A stretch of 64,000 bases of DNA, from NCBI GenBank assembly GCA_034769895.1, contig JAWRYS010001512.1, positions 1 through 64,000 of the forward strand. The letters run 5' to 3'. Source of the DNA: Magicicada septendecula. Its lineage: Eukaryota > Arthropoda > Insecta > Hemiptera > Cicadidae. The position numbers were made by a program, and so were the translations under genes. Shown piece by piece: positions 56,117 to 64,000 of the stretch; the first letter of the stretch is position 1; every line of letters starts with the position of its first letter. The notes under the pieces are model-generated. The model saw only the letters and a list, made by a program, of their open reading frames with translations. It was not told where the DNA came from and did no database searches.

Positions 56117-59100
56117 ACGCTGACAGTCTCTTGCCTTATTACACCTAAAACATGTCGTTCTTACAGCAAAATTCTCAACATGACACTCCGAACATCTCCA
56201 ACCCTCGCCTCGGTTACCACTATTACCTCCACGCGCCCCTCTATAAGAGGTTGGTATTCCCCTGGATTGCTGATAATTCCCGTTAATGTGTGACGCTGGT
56301 GGGTTTGGACGCCTACTCATATCCCGTTCTTTTATGTTCTGAAATATATCTAATATCTTCTCAAGTTCCGTAATTTCTGTAATCTCGCGTGTCATCAGAG
56401 TAATCTGTATCTCTCGCGGCAAATGCTTACTTATATGTCGGACAAATGATTGGAACGGTAGCGGTGGTTCTAAATATTTCGCCTCATTGTACAACCGCAT
56501 TACATACATAGTCACGTTATTCCCCTGGGTCCCAAAATTACCGGATCCCATGATTTACTCCGTAATACTTCTTGCTCTTCTTCCGACCAATATTGTAACG
56601 TAACAGAATTGAGGTCCCCCAACGTTACATAAAAAAATGAATTAACTATGGTCAAGGACCATACCCCGATATTAAGGTTACTCAGTAATTAGTACATCTG
56701 AGATGTACCCCAAGTTAAGAGATGTAATAAATAACGTTGAGTATAAAATACTATACCAATTAATAGTTAATGTGATAAATTGTACTTGTTTTTATACTGT
56801 AGCATGGTAGTGTTCACAGAATATTTATTTTATGTTTTGAGTATAGTAAGAGTGAACTGTTGTTTTATAGGAATACTTAATCAATGGTAATCTTTTTATT
56901 TATATTAAAATTGTCTTTAGACAATTAAGTATAATTACCTGTGTTAGGCATTATACTATGTTATATGTATTGACTAAAATTGAATAATGAAGTTGTTTTG
57001 AATTAATGTTTGTAAACTTGGCCAGGATGGCAATAAGTGTTTAAAAGGTGACAAGTAGTTCTGATAATTATGTTATAAACTGATGAAAGGTTCCAGGACG
57101 AATTAATTAATGTAATAAAGTAAAACCAGGAAAGTAAAATTAATGTAAATAACCATGAACCAGTAACTAATTGTACAGTAGGTCAGGTAAAGAAAATTAA
57201 GTTAAGAAACGAAATTATTATAACAGTTGTAAGAAAACCTATAGGCCTAAATTTAAAATTTGTAAAAGGAAATTAATACCTTTTTAATAAGTCCAGTCCA
57301 ATGAAACTGTAGTAAATTATATACGGTATAATAAGGTAGGTTAGGTGAGAGTTTTAGGTAATTTGGTATAATTCCAAGCATGGAGTATTTTATTAAAAAA
57401 GAGTAGTAATATTTTATAATTCTGGCTCTAGGATATCAAATTTCATCCAATGACAGAAAATAGCGGTTGTTAGGGCAACTAAAATGTAAAAGCTTGTTGA
57501 TTTTGGAATCATTCGTTTCGATTGTTATATGCTATTGAGTTCAGATGAGGAGACACATTTAAAAAAGAATGATAAAATTTGAAAAAAGATGAATCCAAAT
57601 TAATAAATCTAAATTGAAACCTAATTCTATAACACCACTGATGAATAATAAAACCAATTAGACTTCCAAATCATAACCAAATACCTTTAAAAGAGTCGAG
57701 AATTCCTTACTTCATTCACCAGGATAATTCCGCTGGATTCGGTATTAAACCGATTTCCCATGTAATCAGAAGACTAATTGAGGGAAGCAAAGGCCGAAAC
57801 TAACGGAATTATAGAGAAGATATACGAAGACCTCGTTTCTGCAGAATTAACCTTCACCTTCAAGAAGAAGCTATAATATGATTTCCATTCCACCGGGACT
57901 GACAACCACTAGGATTGTAAGAGAAGAACGGCAGTCAGAAGAATTCCTGGGGCTTTCCAGTACATCACGCCGTCAATTTTATTAAGGACCAGAACACTTT
58001 TTCCTGGATGAATGTAATCTAAGCGGACCATCTTCAACTGTTTACAGACATCCAATGCCATTTTTAGATTCGCCAATCCGGTAAAACCGACTTATTTTTA
58101 ATTTCAATATATTTAGAGTTAATAACCTTCTGTAATACTTGAGTAACCTTAATTTTGCATTACCTGGCCTTACTAATGGTTAAAAGAATCTCACGGACCC
58201 TGGGATAAGAGATATTTAGAATTATATTTAATTTGTATAAGTCAAAAGGAACTTGGTCAATTGACTATCGATCTACCATTGTATAATCGATTTAATGATG
58301 TTATTATCTTGAAGAGAACTGTGAGTTTAAAATAAAGTACAAAATCAATAAAGAATCTTTCTTGTATAAGATAATGTTTTATGTTATTGCAGAATAGGTA
58401 TTATATGTTGTGGGTGGAGTAAGTTACAGGAAAAAGGGTGAATAAAATCCGGTGAACGGTTAACCTAGACGCAAGCCTATTACAAATAACAGCGCTAATT
58501 GTCAATAGCTGGTGGAACGGGAGATTGCCGAACTAGCGTGTTGTCTGTACCAAATTTGAATTGAATTACACAATACAGAGGGACTAGGGTTGGCAAGAAT
58601 TCTTAATACATTCAGTCAATACATGACGTATATCGTTAATATTGCGTAACTATTAAATAACTAGGTAAACTTGTATTATAGTACAATTAAGAGTTAAAAT
58701 AACATAATCACAAATATATTTGCCTATTAAATTTGAATTACAGGAGGTCACCTATAAGACTACACAAATAATATTTATAAATAACGGATTGATTAAAACC
58801 CCGTAGCAAAATAAGTAATTGTTACAATATTTACCTCTAAAAGCCCTCTCAAAACTCTGATAATCTACCCAATCTATTTTGTGTACCTCCGCCCACACCG
58901 CGAAATTCCCTTTAAAACACTTCATTATCTTTAATAACTGCACCTCCCAACTACTACGACAAAACTGATTAAATTCTTTCACTCTGTTTAAGAATTGCAT
59001 GGGGTGTATCCCCCTACTGTCACAATTAAACAATTCTAACTCAATATCAATATTCATATCTCTTGTAATCATTACTTGTTCAGCAATATTACTAAGTTTT

Positions 59101-59990
59101 TTACTTATTGCTACATTTAATTCATCTTTAACATTAACTATGCTTTGTTCAATTGACACAAATTTATCATTATTTGAACATTCAAATTGTATGTTACTTT
59201 TATCCATAACATTTACTGTATCTTGTATAGCTTGTATCTCTATTTTGCAAGTACTTTCTATTTCCTTTATTTTAAGATTAGTATTGGTTTCGTATATCTT
59301 AATTTTATCTCTCACTCCTTCTATCTTATCAATTGCACAATAAAATTTATACCCATTGTCAGTGTTACATTCATCTATTTTATGTTCAAAATTTTCTTTG
59401 ATTTCATGAATTTGTTCATTAACTTGTATTTTGACTTCATCTGCACTTGTTTTTTAATAGTATAAAAACGCTCATTTATTTTGTTTACGATCTCACTCTT
59501 TATACCACTGACTCTGGTATTTATTTCATTAAACTTACTGTCATTAATATCAAAACGTTCGTTAATCTCGCCCCTTAATTCACTAAATTTTTTTATCATT
59601 ACTATCAAAGCGATAATTTATTTTCTCGAAATTATTCTTGACTTCTTTATTTTGTTCTTTCAATTCATTCATGTCCCCTCTTATTTCACTAAAATTGCTA
59701 TCTTGTTTTTCTAAACTGTTACATATCATATTATATAACCGTGTCAACATATTATCGTCATCGGATTTCTTATTTTGATTAATTGAAGTAGGTGTTGAAT
59801 GAATTTCAACTTCATTCATTACTTTTGACTCGTCTACATTACTTTCACTTATTAACATTGTCTCTGTTTGAATTCCTGAATCGCTTTTCTCAGCCGATTC
59901 AGTTGACATACTTTCTTTACTTTCATACATCAATTTACTTTCGGCTTCATCGCCTACAATTATTTCAATCTCATTTTCGTTAGTAGCCAT
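56116..59990 (-). pseudogene. Element D Gag region (fossil), interrupted by G
   Basis: The head begins MATNENEIEIIVGDEAESK and contains IHSTP. Long coiled-coil stretches follow, then a capsid-like retrotransposon-Gag segment: IHPMQFLNRVKEFNQF, CFKGNFAVWAEVHKIDW, SFERAFRGKY. The distal part (56551 leftward) has a capsid C-terminal region (FVRHISKHLPREIQITLMTR) and WRCSECHVENFAVRTTC with FRCNKAR at 56129-56207. The last is a CX2CX10CX2C finger of RanBP2 type rather than the usual CCHC knuckle. Element G (56594-58826) splits the capsid part. The copy is broken. Confidence 0.82.
56594..58826. repeat. Insertion G: TGTAAC...GTTACA segment with ATAT duplication, probable solo LTR
   Basis: 2233 bp, flanked by ATAT at 56590-56593 and 58827-58830, inside element D's gag. 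The ends are TGTAACGT and ATTGTTACA, like the gypsy LTRs here, and no internal ORF is seen. A solo LTR of about 2.2 kb is the simplest reading (C's LTRs are 1.9-2.0 kb). Orientation is undecided and no second copy exists in the window. Confidence 0.65.
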
Positions 59991-60208
59991 TATTTATTCT
60001 TTATGAGATTTGTTAATCTTAACACAATTTCAGTCTTACATATATTTAATATTTTGTCACTTTGTATGTTTTACTTAACTATAGCATACACATCACTTAA
60101 CCTGTACGTAATTTACATATTCCTACCCAACCTCCAAACCACGCTTGTATTCACCTGTAGGTGTGATTTATAATTATTTTATAAATAGTCTCTGTTCAAG
60201 GCGCCAAT

Positions 60209-61329
60209 TGTACACTTTCAAATTACTGAGAGACATAACATTTAAATTATTATTTATCCAGGATAACTTACCTTACAGTCCAAGGTCCGTCACACGAACT
60301 GTGAAATACAAGCAGAGTTTAGGGTTATATCAGTAACATACTCGACTCTCATTTAAGTGAAACAACTCAAATTTTATTTCATTTTTTATACTCCTTCAAA
60401 TCTATGGATTACTCATCTTTTCTCTCAAAATTAAAATATTACTGTTTCTTTCAAATATGAATAACCCAAAACATTTATTTCAACATTGTATACTTATTCT
60501 AATCCATATATTAAGTAAGGCGACCCAGCTTGCTCATTCTCACATTCATACTTTTAGAACCCCCATTTTATTTATTTAGAGCCCTTTAAAGTGAAATTAT
60601 TAATACAGTCAAATTGGTCATGGGTTACTTAACCATCGGCGTTCATCCCCGTCTCGTCCCGCACTGAGTGTATGTCCGAAAGTTTTTTTTCAATTCACCA
60701 CATTGTTAATTTTGCTTCCTTCACTTCACTTACTTCATTCTGAGATACCGTTTTACTATTTATGTCAGTTTGTCACTTTCTATTAAAAGTTAAAAGAATT
60801 TATTTGGGGCCCACGAGTCTTGTTGTCCACCCGGCCGAGTAAAATATTGTCGGACGACTGCCATGGAGAGCACCAACCAACTCCCCACTACATCTGGTTG
60901 TTCAACCGGAAAGCACTGCCTTCAGGCGACAAATTTTCGTAGTCGCACACAGTGTATGGATTGTCTATGGGACACACAGGCTAGGGTTGTTAAATGTTGA
61001 CGATATAGGAGGCTTTTGTGGGTGTGGCCTCTTACTGGATTTCCTTCGTCTTGAAAGCACATGTTCTGACAATTGTCCTGCCTCGCCATTTTTCGTGGCA
61101 TCGGTTTTAATGTTTATGCGTAGTAGCGGCGCGCCGTCGAGTGCGTGTGCGTCTCTGTACGTGACAATCATTGAATTCACAAACGAGTGTCGCATTCTTC
61201 AACTACACTCCACCCAAAAGTTTACGTTATTGTTCTTTGTTTGAATACAGCCGTATTTTACATGGGACTTGCTATTAAAAGTTTAAATAAATTTAATAAA
61301 AATAAAAAACCCCTTTTTGCCCCATTACA
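60209..61329 (-). repeat. Element D right (5') LTR
   Basis: 1121 bp, plus-strand TGTACACTTTC...CCCCATTACA. The primer-binding site is two bases inside its inner edge. It is related to the neighbouring LTR 61380-62479 (shared words include CGTCACACGAACT-like, TTTAGGGTTA and CCCCTTTTTGCCCC). Confidence 0.75.
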
Positions 61330-61379
61330 TAATCCATTGTGGAAACTACTTTTCAAAGTTGGTAAACGTTTTATTTATT

Positions 61380-62479
61380 TGTAACAGTCTGTGATGTTTC
61401 AAATTATATTAAAATCAATAAACCATTTATTAATAAAATAACGTACGCTTTATACACTCTTACCTCTATATGGTCCTGGGTCCCTCACACGAACTCGAGG
61501 CCTATAAACGTGATTTAGGGTTACTTGATAATAATTACTCTCTCATAGCCTGTTTAAATCTCTCATTTTTTATTTAACATTTGTTCATTCTCATTTTATT
61601 TTAATCTCTGTATATACAAAAAAAATTCTGTTGGTTTTATCTCTGTCACATTTCTTAGAATTTGTTTAATAATATGTTGTTGACCTGACTAAATAGAATA
61701 TGGCTTGTGATTCAATACAGTAGGAATTAATATATATTATATCTTAATGGCTATCTATCTTACATCTATAAAGGCCACCCAGCATTTGCTCATACACTCA
61801 TTCGTTCAGTTAATACCCCATTTAATTGATTGAAAGCTCTGTTAATTAAAGAATTTTTATAATTTATTGAAAATGGATTTACGTGTGGCTACTTCCTTGA
61901 CTGCGGATCTAGACGTCAAAAATGTTGTAGTTCAGTCGTTTTGGTGGTTCACTGTTTTATACCCGAAAAGTTTTCATTTGTAAATTTTATTCACGTTCTC
62001 AACCTCCTTTATAAATTTCACTGTTTTGGCCGAAAAAGTTCTGCTGGTTAATTTTTCCGAGTCACTGCATTATAACTGATTTTATATTTTGTTTCTATTA
62101 ATTTATATCACATTCTAGATCATATTTTATAAAAGCTTAATAGGTTTTCGGCTCGCGAGCCTTTGTGTTCATCTGGCCAGACGGGTGTGTGGTAGTCGAC
62201 TGAGACTGTTTGCTGTGCACACGGCGCGAAAGAATGTATTAATACGTGACCAAACCATGGAAAAGTTGGCCGAGGGAGTACGCTCTTGGAGGCGCGTATG
62301 CACCCTCGTTGAAAGTCTGCATTCTTGTACCACAACGCGACAGTTTCGCCGATACAGTCAATTCACCGTATATGCTTGTTCACAATTCCCAATGCGTACT
62401 TTTCTGACCATTACTGAACAGTACCAAGATTGGTTTAAAAATAATTAAAATTGGTTTTACCCCTTTTTGCCCCGTTACA
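61380..62479 (-). repeat. Second LTR of the element D family, adjacent and diverged
   Basis: 1100 bp, plus-strand TGTAACAG...CCCCGTTACA. It is colinear with 60209-61329 but clearly diverged, so the two are separate insertions or an old rearrangement rather than the two LTRs of one young element. The flanking 4-mers (TATT and AGTC) do not match, so no target duplicate was confirmed. The 50-bp spacer 61330-61379 is unassigned. Confidence 0.6.
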
Positions 62480-64000
62480 AGTCATATTTCTTGAAGTGCC
62501 ATAAGAAATTCAATTCTTTTCCACATTTTGTACATTGTTCTGTTTTTGTACATGCTATTTGTGCTGGTTACTTTATAAATTTCCCTGCAGATCTTATCCC
62601 ATTTGTTTCATTAATATGATATAGGCGATTCTTAATGCAGATAAGATAGAAATAAAATATTTTAGGAATGGGATAGAGTAGAAATAGAATATTTGTAGTT
62701 ACAGAAAATATCCACCCCACCCCCACCCCAGAAATTAAGGAACGCATAAGTCACAGCACTGCATGGAACTCGTTCAAATAAAACATAGCTGACACATTAT
62801 GTGGTTGCTCTATTTATTGTCAGAATGAATTTCAATATTTTGTTACAAACTTTGTCTATGGAAATGTTTACCTGATCAAATAGAGCACAACCAGCTATAA
62901 GTGTCTATGTACACTGCAGGAACAACTTTGCAGTTCTTGCAACATTTAATACTTTTATATTTTGAGTGTAAAATGTCTGCTGTAACCATCTATGAACCTT
63001 CAGTGTGTTCCCCTATTTGTTCAACTCTCATTACTGCTTCTATATTTTTCTAAAGGTAAAAACTAACAAAATAATTTTACTTCTTGACTTCATAGAAACA
63101 TATTTTTATTTCTGCAATAGCCAAATAAATGTTTCGATTTAAAATTGACATGTATTTATTAAACTGAGTACTATTTTTTAGCAATTTTTTAATAATTATT
63201 ATCAACAGTTTAAAATATTGTTTATTGGGAACACTGTAAATAGGTGGTGTGACCTTGATTAGACAAATTTCATGCAGATTAAACTAAATTTCCAAAGTGA
63301 GCTGCAAGATTTATATTGAAAAATGAGCTAGCGTGCATGCAAGATGATAATTTGAATATTTCAGTCAAAGGTAAAAACCTTTTTTCTTCTAACGTTTCTG
63401 CCTGTCACTCTCCCTTCGACCAGACACACCATTCTCCTTACCCAGATCCTCATATCTGCATATATTTCATTTCAGTTGAGTTGACAGTGATGTAGTACAC
63501 TTTGCCCTATCCGCTGTTAATGGTGGACAGTATTAATTTATCAAGGTTTTCTTTATAGATTGCCATTTTATATAATGTTCTAAAGATTATTTGATGGAGC
63601 TCATATGTTATAAAAAATTTACCAATTAATTCAAGTTTTCATTAAATTTTTTTATATTTTTTATTTTATAATTCTCAACCAGTATACTGTATTCAGTGAT
63701 ATGTTATAATAAAGATGACTTGTTATAATTTTAAGGTTCTTTGATTAGTAATTTTAATAATTAAAAATCTTATTCTGTAAGCAATTAAATTAACAGACCA
63801 TTAAAAACAAATAATTAAATATGTAAGATTAATCAGTCATCTATATATGTTTTTAAAATCCTGTCACAATAATAGTAGTATAAAATATTTACAGGCATTG
63901 CACAAATGCAATGCATAGAGAAGGGCATTGGAAATGCTTCAATAAACCTAAAAAATATATATATTTATTTTTCTTCATTTACCAATGTACAGATTATAAG
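62480..64000. other. Flank to window end, nothing recognised
   Basis: AT-rich DNA with several short near-repeats (for example GATAGAAATAAAATATTT and GTAGAAATAGAATATTT around 62645-62700). No coding, RNA gene or element end was recognised. Confidence 0.5.

Larger units (their letters stand above)
53933..61329 (-). mobile_element. Element D: Ty3/gypsy LTR retrotransposon, broken
   Basis: Minus-strand order: right (5') LTR 60209-61329; primer-binding site TGGCGCCTTGAACAGAGAC (60188-60206); gag (from 59990, interrupted by G); RanBP2-like zinc finger; protease; RT; RNase H. No integrase or left LTR is recognised before the mariner fragment. The Gag head (acidic, IHSTP motif, coiled coils) resembles those of A and F, so D is a plausible autonomous relative of that family. 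It is broken in several places. Confidence 0.82.

Noticed and set aside
62480-64000. Next host gene or exon
   Set aside because: No frame with conserved wording or paired splice sites could be supported.

Overview
This is insect genomic DNA: AT-rich and intron-bearing. It is dominated by the inside of one host gene whose introns have been filled by transposable elements. The gene lies on the + strand and encodes an APMAP/hemomucin-like protein of the strictosidine-synthase-like six-bladed propeller family. Five consecutive exons can be read with matching phases and GT/AG borders: 1-112, 1477-1645, 5408-5542, 45596-45869 and 46432-46632. Together they give the last 296 residues and the stop; the N-terminal part lies left of the window. 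The intron between exons 3 and 4 is about 40 kb and is almost entirely mobile DNA. The transposon density suggests a large insect genome, perhaps a polyneopteran (inference).

Layout. Positions 113-5407 are introns with a (GT)81 microsatellite, two fold-back repeats and a LINE fragment. Positions 5543-14622 hold AT-rich intron, a Penelope-like (PLE) complex (terminal fragment, 157-bp minisatellite, RT/GIY-YIG coding block), hAT- and mariner-type scraps and an orphan promoter-like segment. Positions 14623-42095 are one Ty3/gypsy element (B, minus strand). Element A (15248-20775) sits in B's left LTR. Element C (23365-36251) sits in B's pol, and element F (26110-32189) sits inside C. The borders of all four are fixed by 4-bp target duplications. 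Positions 42100-43571 are a tRNA-derived SINE split by a solo LTR of the F family. Positions 44281-45060 are an inverted second copy of the PLE terminal complex. After the host stop codon, element E (47510-53374) sits in the probable 3' UTR. It is followed by a mariner fragment, a broken Ty3/gypsy element D (to 61329) carrying a 2.2-kb solo-LTR-like insertion G (56594-58826), a further D-family LTR (61380-62479), and sequence with no recognised feature to the end.

Two things stand out. (1) A, E and F form a family of LTR elements with no recognisable pol. They carry a single coiled-coil ORF with an unfamiliar conserved C-terminal domain. A and E also share a conserved noncoding block of about 280 nt just before the 3' LTR, including a hairpin with paired changes next to the polypurine tract; part of the block is seen in F. 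D, which has gag, protease, RT and RNase H and a similar Gag N-terminus, is a plausible autonomous relative. (2) Hammerhead-ribozyme-like cores (CTGANGA ... GAAA) recur at the PLE 3' end, in PLE terminal fragments and in three fold-back repeats. One of these is an almost perfect 85-bp palindrome. The fold-backs therefore look like inverted PLE termini.
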